DNA from: an uncultured Campylobacter sp. | GTDB lineage: Bacteria > Campylobacterota > Campylobacteria > Campylobacterales > Campylobacteraceae | Direction: 5' to 3' | Length of the DNA stretch: 28,888 nt | Assembly (NCBI RefSeq): GCF_938041645.1 | Contig: NZ_CALIST010000016.1 | Span: forward strand, 1-28,888 | Part shown: positions 1-7,009 of the stretch, piece by piece | How positions within the stretch are numbered: position 1 is the stretch's first letter | Layout of the letters: each line of letters begins with the position of its first letter | Notes under the pieces: generated by a model | What the model saw: the letters and a program-made list of their open reading frames with translations, nothing else | Databases searched by the model: none | Told to the model about the DNA's origin: nothing | Position numbers and translations under genes: made by a program

Positions 1-63
1 GATTTAATAATTTCAAATATAAAATAATACTTATAAAAATATTATTTTTGTACTTATAAACGT

Positions 64-91
64 AAAAAGGGTCTAACATAAAGTTAGACCC
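64..91 (-). terminator. Rho-independent terminator of the pseudopilin gene
   Basis: Read on the minus strand, a perfect 9-bp stem (GGGTCTAAC at 83-91 pairing with GTTAGACCC at 69-77) encloses a 5-nt loop and is followed at once by TTTTT (68-64). It lies 24 bases after the stop codon of the pseudopilin gene. Perfect stem, short loop and T-run make this a confident intrinsic terminator. Confidence 0.9.
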
Positions 92-115
92 CTATATTAT
101 AAGTTAAATATTAAC

Positions 116-619
116 TTATTTAACTACAGCAACACCGCTAATTGCAAAACCATCAAGTTCTTTTTCAGTACCATCTACATTATCTACATACTTAAATTTC
201 TTATTTAAGATATCTATAATTGAAGGATCCGCATATAGCTTAGTGCAGATTGAAGCACCACTATCAGCACCTTGCTCTACTTTTAAATAAGCAGGAACAA
301 TACCAGCAGTACCATTCGCAGCAACAGAATCTTTCAATGTAACTTTTAAGCACTTTTTACCACCGGACTTAAGTTCACCAACAAAACCTGTACCTGGATC
401 TATTGCTACATTTGTCATAGACTTAAGATCGTTAGCAAATTTCGCTTGTGATGTATAATAAGAGCCAAGATCCGATACAATCGTGGTAACATTAGTACCA
501 GCTTTTGCGATTTCTGCATCATCACGAGTAGCTGCAAGTCTTGGTATAGCAACAGCTGCCAAGATACCTAAAATAACGATAACGAAGATCAACTCGATCA
601 TAGTAAAACCTTTTTTCAT
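116..619 (-). CDS. Type IV pilin-like / type II secretion pseudopilin
   Basis: A 167-residue prepilin. It begins MKKGFTMIELIFVIVILG: a short basic leader ending in Gly4, Phe at mature position +1, Glu at +5, then a hydrophobic helix to about residue 25. This is the class III signal cut and N-methylated by a prepilin peptidase. The globular part has two cysteines (C90, C125) that could form a disulfide. Start support is AAGGAG a few bases before the ATG. The gene stands alone with its own promoter and terminator, so it is probably a single-gene transcript. Codons mostly end in A or T, unlike the GC-ending codons of the neighbouring agu genes. In Campylobacter such proteins belong to the transformation/type II-like machinery. 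Whether this is the major subunit is inferred from the strong promoter only. Confidence 0.9.
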   Translation of the reverse strand: MKKGFTMIELIFVIVILGILAAVAIPRLAATRDDAEIAKAGTNVTTIVSDLGSYYTSQAKFANDLKSMTNVAIDPGTGFVGELKSGGKKCLKVTLKDSVAANGTAGIVPAYLKVEQGADSGASICTKLYADPSIIDILNKKFKYVDNVDGTEKELDGFAISGVAVVK

Positions 620-646
620 GGTTTACTCCTTATATAAAATTCATCC

Positions 647-662
647 CGCATACCTATATGCG
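647..662 (-). other. Small hairpin in the pseudopilin 5' UTR
   Basis: CGCATA (647-652) and TATGCG (657-662) form a 6-bp inverted repeat with a 4-nt loop, between the predicted transcription start and the ribosome binding site. It might stabilise the leader RNA; no known riboswitch is recognised. Confidence 0.4.
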
Positions 663-674
663 AAACTTGGCGTA

Positions 675-703
675 ATTATAGAGAAAAATTTAAAAATTGT
701 CAA
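675..703 (-). promoter_or_regulatory. Consensus sigma70 promoter of the pseudopilin gene
   Basis: On the minus strand TTGACA (703-698) is followed after exactly 17 bases by TATAAT (680-675). This is a perfect two-box match, unusual for Campylobacter, where the -35 element is normally weak. Transcription would start near 668, giving a 5' UTR of about 48 bases. Confidence 0.88.
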
Positions 704-845
704 TAGTTTTTGGCAAATTTTTTACAATTTATTTACAAAATCCGATTTCTCGGGCATTTCAAAATCAAAATTTTAAACCAATTTGGTCTATTAATGTATT
801 TTGGCGGCGCCTCTACACATTGATACCATAAAAATTATTTGCTTT

Positions 846-894
846 CATTCTGTGCGCGTCCGATAAACCATATGTCTATTCGAGATACAGAATG
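846..894 (-). terminator. Possible weak terminator after aguB
   Basis: Directly after the aguB stop codon an 8-bp inverted repeat (ACAGAATG at 887-894, CATTCTGT at 846-853) encloses 33 bases. A T-containing stretch (AATAATTTTT on the minus strand) follows. The large loop makes this a weak candidate. Confidence 0.3.
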
Positions 895-2067
895 CTACAA
901 CCCGTATCTCTTCGTAAGAATTCCATACTCCTCCACGCGTCTATCTCGCAAAAACGGCCACCAGCGGCGCACGTTTTCGCATCTTTGCATATCGATAGTT
1001 ACGACTTCGCATAGCTCATCGGTGCTATTTGCACGAAACAGCTGTTCGCCCTGCGCACCGAAAATAAAGCTATTGCCCCAAAACCTAATCCCCTCTTCGC
1101 TGACAAGCTGATCTACGCGCTGTTTATTCGGCAGTACCTCTAAAGTTTCGCCGTTAAATTTAATCTCTATCGAAATTTTTAAATTTTCTCGTGCCGCCTC
1201 ATCCTTTGCGGGCAAAATTTCGCTGCCGATCGCCATTTTGCCGCTATCCGTTAGCACCCCATTATTAAAGGATAAAATTCCGCCCTCGCTTAAAATTTTA
1301 CTATCGTCGCTCGCATCCGTGGAGCGCGAAATTTTATCGCGCATATTCAAACCTGCTTCGCCCCCGGATAAAATTTCATCCGGCGGAACCTCGCTAAGCG
1401 CGGCGCTTTCAAAACCCACGCGATTTACGGCGATTACGGGCAGGGAGTTTGCCACCGCATGCCCGCGCTGTACCGCGACCCAAGCCTCCAGCTGGCGCGC
1501 CTTTTCGTCCTCGCCGTCGCCGTCGAACCACCCGATCGCGGTCGGATATATGAGCAGCTCGGCACCGCGTAGCGCCATCGCGCGCGCCGCCTCGGGATAC
1601 CACTGATCCCAGCACACGAGCACGCCGAGCCGTCCCACGCTCGTATCTATGGGCTTAAAGCCCAGATCGCCCGGCGTGAAATAAAATTTTTCGTAAAACT
1701 GCGGATCGTCGGGGATATGCATCTTGCGATACTTGCCGGCGATCCTACCGTCGCGCTCGAAGACCACGGCGGTGTTGTGATACAGCCCCGCGGCGCGGCG
1801 CTCGAAAAGCGAGCTTACCAGCACGACGCCAAATCTCTTCGCCACTTCGCTCCACAGCCGCAAATCACGCTCGAAATCCTGTGCATAGTCGAAATTTTCG
1901 GTATTTTCGCGCTGGCAAAAATAATGCGTCTGATGAAGCTCTTGCAAAACGATTAATTGCGCGCCCTTCGCCGCTGCACGCGCGATGAGCTCGATGCTAC
2001 GCGCTATCGTGCGCGCCTTGGTACCTTCAAATTTATGCGAAATCAGCCCAACTTTTAAAATTTTCAT
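895..2067 (-). CDS. aguB: N-carbamoylputrescine amidohydrolase (nitrilase family) with internal insertion
   Basis: AguB hydrolyses N-carbamoylputrescine to putrescine, CO2 and ammonia, the last step of the agmatine route. The nitrilase triad is visible: Glu43 (VLQELHQTHYF), Lys115 (YRKMHIPDD) and Cys152 (VCWDQWYPEA). The family-typical ends RFWGNSFIFG and FLRDRRVEEYG are present. The protein has 390 residues against about 290 for the family. The excess is one in-frame block, about residues 219-325, between VNRVGFE and EEGIRFWGNS. It is rich in acidic and Ser residues and encoded by DNA full of AAATTTTA-like words. The catalytic core is intact, so activity is plausible. The gene starts 20 bases after the aguA stop, indicating an operon. 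Function is confident; the role of the insertion is unknown. Confidence 0.92.
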   Translation of the reverse strand: MKILKVGLISHKFEGTKARTIARSIELIARAAAKGAQLIVLQELHQTHYFCQRENTENFDYAQDFERDLRLWSEVAKRFGVVLVSSLFERRAAGLYHNTAVVFERDGRIAGKYRKMHIPDDPQFYEKFYFTPGDLGFKPIDTSVGRLGVLVCWDQWYPEAARAMALRGAELLIYPTAIGWFDGDGEDEKARQLEAWVAVQRGHAVANSLPVIAVNRVGFESAALSEVPPDEILSGGEAGLNMRDKISRSTDASDDSKILSEGGILSFNNGVLTDSGKMAIGSEILPAKDEAARENLKISIEIKFNGETLEVLPNKQRVDQLVSEEGIRFWGNSFIFGAQGEQLFRANSTDELCEVVTIDMQRCENVRRWWPFLRDRRVEEYGILTKRYGL

Positions 2068-2087
2068 ATTTTTCCTTCGATCTAAAT

Positions 2088-3080
2088 TTAAAGCCTGAAT
2101 TTATTCATGCACGAGCAGTGTAGCGAGCCGTTTTGGCGGATGAAAACGCGCGCGTTTACTCCCACTACTTCGCGATCCGCGCACGCCGCTCGCAGACGCG
2201 ACAGCGCCAGCTCGTCCGCCGCGCGGTTTGGATCGTGCGGATCTGCGGGGTCCGCGTAGGTAGGCACGATGAGCGCGCCGTTTAAAAAGACGAAATTTGC
2301 GTAAGTCGCGGGCAGCCTGCGCCCCCGATAAAAGATCGCGCGCGGGATCGGAAGCTCGATCACGTCGTATCCGAGCGATGAAATTTCATCTTTCATCGCG
2401 CCAAGCTCCGCATAGTGCAGATCGCTCGGATCGTCGCATGAGCTTATCGCCACGACGCGCGGGTTTAGAAAACGTGCGAGAGTATCGACGTGACTATCGG
2501 TATCGTCGCCCTTTATGAAGCCGCGCTCAAGCCAGATTATGTTTCTTAGCCCGAAAATTTCACGCAGCCGCGCATCCAGCTCGACCTTGCTTAGGGAGTT
2601 GCGATTTTCGTTCAGCAAACACGCGCTAGTAGTCAGCATCGTGCCCGCGCCGTCAAAATCGACACTGCCGCCCTCTAAGATCAGATCTACGTCTCGCAGC
2701 GGGCGGGCGTTCGCGGCGTAAAGCTTGGAATTTAACGCGTCGTCCTTGGCGCTTGCAAATTTGCCGCCCCAGGCGTTGAAACGAAAATTTAACCCCGTGA
2801 TTTTGCCGCCCTCCTCTACGTCGATCGCGCCGTAATCGCGGATCCACGTATCGTCAGTATCGATTTGCACGAAGCTCATGTTTGCTAAGCCGCCGCAAAT
2901 TTGCTCAAAATCCTCGCGGCTCGGCGCGATCGCGACGACAGGCTCAAACCTCGCTGCAGCGGCGATAAAGTCGCGATAAGCTGCCTGTATCTCGCCTAAA
3001 TACGGCGCCCAGTCGGTACCTGCGTGCGGCAAAGACACCAAAAGCGCCTCTTGCTCCTCCCATTCGGCGAATGCTCTCAT
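2088..3080 (-). CDS. aguA: Agmatine deiminase (porphyromonas-type PAD family)
   Basis: Converts agmatine to N-carbamoylputrescine and ammonia in the cytoplasm. Family motifs are in order: TDDTWIRDYGA (75-85), FNAWGGK (101-107), EGGSVDFDG (136-144), GDDTDSHVDT (191-200, with catalytic His197) and C-terminal GSLHC, whose Cys322 is the expected nucleophile. Length is 330 residues, slightly short for the family. The start has TTGGAG upstream, and a TATAAT box lies 28-33 bases before the ATG. It is followed by aguB, so together they make putrescine from agmatine. The gene lies just downstream of tRNA-Arg on the same strand but has its own -10 box. Confidence 0.93.
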   Translation of the reverse strand: MRAFAEWEEQEALLVSLPHAGTDWAPYLGEIQAAYRDFIAAAARFEPVVAIAPSREDFEQICGGLANMSFVQIDTDDTWIRDYGAIDVEEGGKITGLNFRFNAWGGKFASAKDDALNSKLYAANARPLRDVDLILEGGSVDFDGAGTMLTTSACLLNENRNSLSKVELDARLREIFGLRNIIWLERGFIKGDDTDSHVDTLARFLNPRVVAISSCDDPSDLHYAELGAMKDEISSLGYDVIELPIPRAIFYRGRRLPATYANFVFLNGALIVPTYADPADPHDPNRAADELALSRLRAACADREVVGVNARVFIRQNGSLHCSCMNKFRL

Positions 3081-3107
3081 TTTTGCTCCAAGATTAAAAT
3101 TTCACGG

Positions 3108-3113
3108 ATTATA
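3108..3113 (-). promoter_or_regulatory. -10 box upstream of aguA
   Basis: TATAAT on the minus strand (context CGCTATAATCC), about 28 bases before the aguA ATG. No good -35 is visible, which is common for epsilonproteobacterial sigma70 promoters. Confidence 0.6.
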
Positions 3114-3144
3114 GCGAAGGTCGGTTTAAAAAGATATTTGCGGA

Positions 3145-3221
3145 TGGTGCGCCCGGAGGAATTCGAATCCCCGACCTTTTGAACCGCAATCAAATGCTCT
3201 ATCCAGCTGAGCTACGAGCGC
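3145..3221 (-). tRNA. tRNA-Arg, anticodon GCG
   Basis: A full cloverleaf can be folded: acceptor GCGCTCG/CGGGCGC (one T-G pair), D-arm GCTC/GAGC, anticodon stem TTTGA/TCAAA with loop TTGCGGT, and a T-arm around GGTTCGAATTCC-like sequence (here GATTCGAATTC). The discriminator is A and CCA is encoded (3147-3145). Loop positions 34-36 are GCG, which reads CGC and by wobble CGU. Most bacteria use an ACG (inosine) tRNA for these codons, so the anticodon is worth noting. Confidence 0.95.
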
Positions 3222-3240
3222 ACGAAATAAAAGAAACGGG

Positions 3241-3246
3241 ATTATA
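3241..3246 (-). promoter_or_regulatory. -10 box upstream of tRNA-Arg
   Basis: TATAAT on the minus strand in context CGCTATAATCC, identical over 11 bases to the aguA -10 region, 19 bases before the mature tRNA 5' end. A weak TTGGCT lies 19 bases further upstream. Confidence 0.6.
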
Positions 3247-3500
3247 GCGTTTTTAGCTTAAATTTAGCCAAAAAGACGGTTTAAATTTCGACACGCGATA
3301 AATTTCAGCTCGCTCAGATTTATCGCGCCGAATTTTAACTCGCTTAAATTTTGCGCACTCTTTAAAATTTTATGAGTGAAATTTAACTATTTAAAATTTG
3401 CTTGCTCAAAATTCTGCAAGCTCAAACCCGAAATGCCCTAAAATTTTACCGCTCTGTAGCCCAAATCCTACGCACAATAAATAAAATTTAAATACTTTTT
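3247..3500. other. Intergenic stretch rich in AAATTT words
   Basis: No credible gene is seen between the tRNA promoter and the symporter. The stretch contains about ten AAATTT/AAATTC/GAATTT words spaced 20-40 bases apart. The same word type fills most gaps in this window. Confidence 0.6.
3294..3327. repeat. 10-bp perfect inverted repeat
   Basis: CGCGATAAAT (3294-3303) and ATTTATCGCG (3318-3327) are exact inverted copies separated by 14 bases. No T-run follows on either strand. It lies in the divergent gap between tRNA-Arg (minus) and the symporter (plus), so it may be an operator or an RNA hairpin; the role is unknown. Confidence 0.5.
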
Positions 3501-3509
3501 TGCTACCAT
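3501..3509 (+). promoter_or_regulatory. Extended -10 promoter candidate for the symporter gene
   Basis: TGCTACCAT fits the TGnTAnnnT extended -10 pattern, preceded by a T-rich run as is common in Campylobacter. It lies 27 bases before the preferred ATG at 3537. Confidence 0.45.
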
Positions 3510-3536
3510 AACGCAAATTTAAATAGGGGTATGCAA

Positions 3537-4850
3537 ATGAATAAACGAAGTTTCTCGTCGCGCTGGGCTTTCATCATCGCCTGCGTGGGCTCTGCCGTGG
3601 GTATGGCAAACGTTTGGGGCTTCCCCTATAAACTCGGCACGAACGGCGGCGGCGCGTTTTTGCTGATCTATCTATTTTTTATCGCGCTGTTTTCCTATGC
3701 GGGACTTAGCGCCGAGTACGCCATCGGACGCCGCGCTAAAACGGGCACTTTGGGCTCTTACGAATACGCGTGGAAAAGTCGCAGGCTCGGCACCGTCGGC
3801 AAGATCATCGGCTGGCTGCCGCTTGCAGGCTCGCTGTGTATCGCCATCGGCTACGCAGTCATCATCTCATACGTGCTCAAAGCCCTAGCGCAGGCCATAG
3901 ACGGCTCGCTGATGAGCGTGGATACGAACACCTGGTTTGAATCCTTCGCGCTAACGCCGTATTCGGTCGTGCCGTTTCACTTCATCGTCGTTGCTGGCAC
4001 GCTTTTTACGCTGTTTTTCGGTGCGCACAGTATCGAAAAAACCAACAAAATCATGATGCCGCTATTTTTCATCCTTTTTGCGGTACTTGCAGTCAAGGTC
4101 GCCACGCTACCGGGCTCGGGCGCGGGGTATAAATTTCTATTCACGCCCGATTTTGGCAAGCTTGGCGATCCGATGGTGTGGATATCTGCGATGGGACAGG
4201 CGTTTTTCTCGCTTTCGATCACGGGCTCGGGTATGATCGTCTACGGCGCGTATCTGCCTAAAAACGAAGATGTCGTCTCGGCTGCGAAAAATACGGCGTT
4301 TTTCGACACGCTTGCGGCGATGGTGGCCGCGCTAGTGATGATCCCTGCGGTCTTTGCATATCACACAGATCCCGCCGCGGGTCCGGGGCTGCTTTTTGTG
4401 ACGCTGCCTAAAATTTTACAAGATATGATCGGCGGGCAAATTTTTGCGATCATCCTCTTTACGGCAGTGATCTTCGGCGGAATTTCATCGCTTCAAAATA
4501 TGTTTGAAGTCGTCGCCGAGTCCTTGATGCATAAATTTCCGCGCCTGAACCGCACCTGCACGCTCGTGCTTTTGTGCGTGATCTGCTTCGGCGTGGGCGT
4601 GAATATGGAAGCAATCGTCAAATGGGGGCCGTGGATGGACTTCGTCTCGATCTACATCATCCCGATCGGTGCGGTCATCGGCGCGGTTTCGTGGTTTTGG
4701 GTGATCAAAAAAGATGAAATTCTGGACGAAGTAAATTTGGGCGCGTCCAAGCGATACGGCGCGTTTTGGTACAACGTGGGGCGCTTTTTATACGTGCCGC
4801 TAGCGCTACTGCTTTGCATAATCGCGCTAAGCATGCATATTTCGTTTTGA
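3537..4850 (+). CDS. Sodium:neurotransmitter symporter family (NSS/SNF) transporter
   Basis: An inner-membrane, sodium-coupled amino-acid or amine transporter of the LeuT/MhsT/Tyt1 type. The signature WAFIIACVGSAVGMANVWGF lies in the first helix, which holds the sodium and substrate sites, followed by GTNGGGAF. The length (437 residues) and the hydrophobic pattern suggest about eleven membrane helices, as in bacterial Tyt1-like members. The substrate cannot be read from sequence. Two in-frame ATGs exist (3531 and 3537). The Shine-Dalgarno AGGGG (3525-3529) is 7 bases from 3537 but only 1 base from 3531, so 3537 is preferred. The two small membrane-protein genes downstream may or may not be co-transcribed. 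Confidence 0.92.
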   Translation: MNKRSFSSRWAFIIACVGSAVGMANVWGFPYKLGTNGGGAFLLIYLFFIALFSYAGLSAEYAIGRRAKTGTLGSYEYAWKSRRLGTVGKIIGWLPLAGSLCIAIGYAVIISYVLKALAQAIDGSLMSVDTNTWFESFALTPYSVVPFHFIVVAGTLFTLFFGAHSIEKTNKIMMPLFFILFAVLAVKVATLPGSGAGYKFLFTPDFGKLGDPMVWISAMGQAFFSLSITGSGMIVYGAYLPKNEDVVSAAKNTAFFDTLAAMVAALVMIPAVFAYHTDPAAGPGLLFVTLPKILQDMIGGQIFAIILFTAVIFGGISSLQNMFEVVAESLMHKFPRLNRTCTLVLLCVICFGVGVNMEAIVKWGPWMDFVSIYIIPIGAVIGAVSWFWVIKKDEILDEVNLGASKRYGAFWYNVGRFLYVPLALLLCIIALSMHISF

Positions 4851-4874
4851 GTTAAATTTTATCATCGAAGTATG

Positions 4875-4893
4875 AGATTAAAAAATTTAATCT
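4875..4893 (+). other. AT-rich inverted repeat after the symporter gene
   Basis: AGATTAAA (4875-4882) and TTTAATCT (4886-4893) form an 8-bp stem with a 3-nt loop. There is no T-run, so termination is doubtful. It sits just before the ribosome binding site of the next gene. Confidence 0.3.
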
Positions 4894-4917
4894 GCAATGA
4901 ATAAAAGGATCGATTGT

Positions 4918-5541
4918 ATGAGCGATTTAGAAAACGAAAATTCCCCAAAGCCCAAATTGCGCGAATGGGATTCGAGACCTACGAAAATCCGCGAAAAATC
5001 CAAGCTTTCTAAATTTGCAGAATATTCGATGCCTATTTATGCGCTTATATCTTTATCGGTGTTTTTTATACCGATAAAAGTTTTAGATAAAAGCGAAGCC
5101 TGCGCTAGTTTCGTTAAATTTATGAAAGGAATTTTTCCGAATATCGAAGCCTTTGAAACTATTAGCGCAATGCCCCAGGTTACAGCTTTTTACGTAAGTT
5201 TTATGTGGATTTGGGTGATTGTTTGCTCGGCTTTGATGATTTATCTTAGTTTTTACAATATGCCAAATATCTATGATTTAAAAGTTTTTCCAAAAGGAAT
5301 TCCCGCTATTATATTTACGTTTTTCTTGGGGTATTTAGGAACTACATATTATTATTTCGGCGAAATGGCTATGGGAGAGATAAGCTTCGGGCTAAAAAGC
5401 TTTAACCTATATTTTACCTCGAAAATTAAGATGTATTTTTGGATTACATTTTTCTCTCTATGGTTTATTGCCGGTTGCGGCGTTGATTCTTGGGGTTTGA
5501 TTTTTACAATCTGTGGTTTTAAAAATTTGAAAAAATATTAA
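4918..5541 (+). CDS. Hypothetical membrane protein, about 207 aa
   Basis: Not recognised. After a charged, Pro/Lys-rich cytoplasmic-looking N-terminus of about 35 residues there are roughly four hydrophobic segments (starting near IYALISLSVFF, FMWIWVIVCSALMIYL, IPAIIFTFFLGYLGTTYYY and MYFWITFFSLWFIAGC). A segment between the first two is likely extracytoplasmic. An upstream in-frame ATG at 4897 has no ribosome binding site, whereas 4918 has AGGA 8 bases upstream, so 4918 is chosen. Base composition is clearly more AT-rich than the symporter before it, which may indicate separate acquisition. It is 16 bases from the next gene, also a small membrane protein, so the pair is probably co-transcribed. 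Confidence 0.75.
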   Translation: MSDLENENSPKPKLREWDSRPTKIREKSKLSKFAEYSMPIYALISLSVFFIPIKVLDKSEACASFVKFMKGIFPNIEAFETISAMPQVTAFYVSFMWIWVIVCSALMIYLSFYNMPNIYDLKVFPKGIPAIIFTFFLGYLGTTYYYFGEMAMGEISFGLKSFNLYFTSKIKMYFWITFFSLWFIAGCGVDSWGLIFTICGFKNLKKY

Positions 5542-5557
5542 TCAAAAGATTTGAAGA

Positions 5558-5917
5558 ATGGGATACCTTATAAGCGATAGACTGATCGACATCGGGCTAA
5601 TTTTGTTTTTCGGCGGTTTTGGTTTTGTATGCTATATAAACGGCGTATTGGGCATCGGCAAAGACTATATGCAGCGCAATAGAATAGATTTCGTGCGCTG
5701 GATGTTTAGTCTGAGGCACATCTTGCGATCCAACACGCCGTTTGATTCGAACGAGCCGCTAGAATTAAAATTTAAAGAGCCCAAAAGCAAGCATTTGATC
5801 TACAATTTCTTTGAGTTTATCATCCATTATGCGATAATCGCGCCGTTTTTAGCGATCTATGCAGGGATTTTCCTGTTTTGCGCGGGGCTAGCCATTAAAA
5901 TTTTATCTCAAATTTAA
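5558..5917 (+). CDS. Hypothetical two-helix membrane protein, 119 aa
   Basis: Not recognised. Two hydrophobic segments (about residues 10-32, LIDIGLILFFGGFGFVCYIN, and 88-116 near IIHYAIIAPFLAIYAGIF) flank a basic, soluble middle of about 50 residues. Only a weak GAAGA precedes the ATG, so translation may depend on the upstream gene 16 bases away. The protein is last before a gene-free stretch. No function can be assigned; a partner of the upstream membrane protein is the simplest reading of the arrangement. Confidence 0.65.
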   Translation: MGYLISDRLIDIGLILFFGGFGFVCYINGVLGIGKDYMQRNRIDFVRWMFSLRHILRSNTPFDSNEPLELKFKEPKSKHLIYNFFEFIIHYAIIAPFLAIYAGIFLFCAGLAIKILSQI

Positions 5918-7009
5918 ATGGCGGGCGCTTTCGTCAAGCCCATACGATCCCGTCCAAATTTAATTTAAACGAGCTGCCGCCGCATCCGCTTCGTTCGCAA
6001 GCTTAGGCGCAAATTTTAAAAGAGGCAGACTTAATCCGCTTCAAATTTGTCCCATTCGATTAAACTTAAAATTTTATCCGCAGCGCGGCTGCCTGCGAGT
6101 ATGATCGCCCTGTCGGCAGCAGTCTCGATCTGCTTTGTTAAAATTCCATTCACGGCCGATTGACCGACCGCGAAACCGAAACGGCTCGTGGCGATGGAAT
6201 TTAAGCAATGCGAGCTCAAATTTCATCCACAGCGCGGCTTCTCCGTGGCGCGTTCATTTTGGCAGCGGTGCGACCGTAGCCGCACTCTATTAAAATCTTA
6301 TTCGGAGCCGCCGAACCGCCCTCGCCTTGTTTAAATTCTATCGCACAAATTTTACCGAGCGCTAAGGCAGAGGACGAACCGCCTCTACTTTGTTTAAATT
6401 CCGCCGCACCGACCGACCGATCGCCGACCAGCCGCAGGATCGGTTACCGGCTCAGTTGCAGGGCCAATCGCGCAAAACCGAAGCAGCTCGCCAGAGCAAA
6501 CGATCTAGCAAAACCGACGAGAACGGCCGCAGACAAACCTTTCGTCAAACCAAGTGATCGCCGAAGCAGACGGACCGCCGAAGCACCAGATCGGTCGTCG
6601 GTTTGGTTTCAAAACCGCTTAGTACGCCAAATGAGCAGGCCGATTAACAATCCCAGCCGTAAATCCCCGACCGATTGCAATCCGAGCGGACTGATCCACA
6701 AATGAGTAGACGGACTAACGAGTTAGACGATCTAGCCGCAAATTGCCGACTAAATGCGAGCTGAGCGAGCCGAGCCACTAAATCGCTCAGTCACAGACCA
6801 GCCTCCAAGCCACCCCGCCACAGGCTAGTCCTGAACCTATCCAAGCAATAAACACAACCCAAAGCCGTCCGGTCGTAAGCCGATCCCAAAGCCGCCCAGC
6901 AAGCGGGCTAGCCTCAAAATCGCCCAAGCCGCAAGCCGGTCGCAAAACTGCTCGGTTGCAAGCTAAACTAGAAGTCGCACAATAAGCAGGCTAATCCCGA
7001 AACCACCGC
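5918..7009. other. 1.1-kb stretch without a credible gene; degenerate repetitive sequence
   Basis: No open frame here has a ribosome binding site or a recognisable product. The first part (to about 6420) still carries AAATTT words, with an imperfect duplication of a segment reading ATCCGCAGCGCGGCT (near 6075-6090 and 6225-6239). From about 6400 to 7000 the style changes to recurring short words such as CCGATCGC, GCCGCAAA, AACCG and CGGACTGA in loose, variable spacing, with almost no AAATTT. It resembles a decayed tandem array or decayed coding DNA. No tRNA, rRNA or CRISPR structure was seen. Confidence 0.6.
6313..6409. repeat. Imperfect direct repeat, 34-bp unit, 63-bp spacing
   Basis: A unit beginning GAACCGCC and running through TTGTTTAAATTC to CGCAC occurs at 6313-6346 and again at 6376-6409 with several mismatches. 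It belongs to the degenerate repetitive region downstream of msrAB. Confidence 0.6.

Noticed and set aside
620..720. Sigma54 or sigma28 promoter for the pseudopilin
   Set aside because: No GG-N10-GC pair at a proper distance; a perfect sigma70 promoter explains expression better.
1409..1615. Frameshift or pseudogene in aguB
   Set aside because: The 390-codon frame is continuous, catalytic residues and both ends are conserved, and the extra length is an in-frame insertion.
3531..3536. ATG at 3531 as the symporter start
   Set aside because: It is one base from the Shine-Dalgarno sequence; the ATG at 3537 has proper spacing.
6031..6219. 62-codon minus-strand frame in the 5918-7009 gap
   Set aside because: Short, no ribosome binding site, and it includes the duplicated repeat segment; treated as chance.
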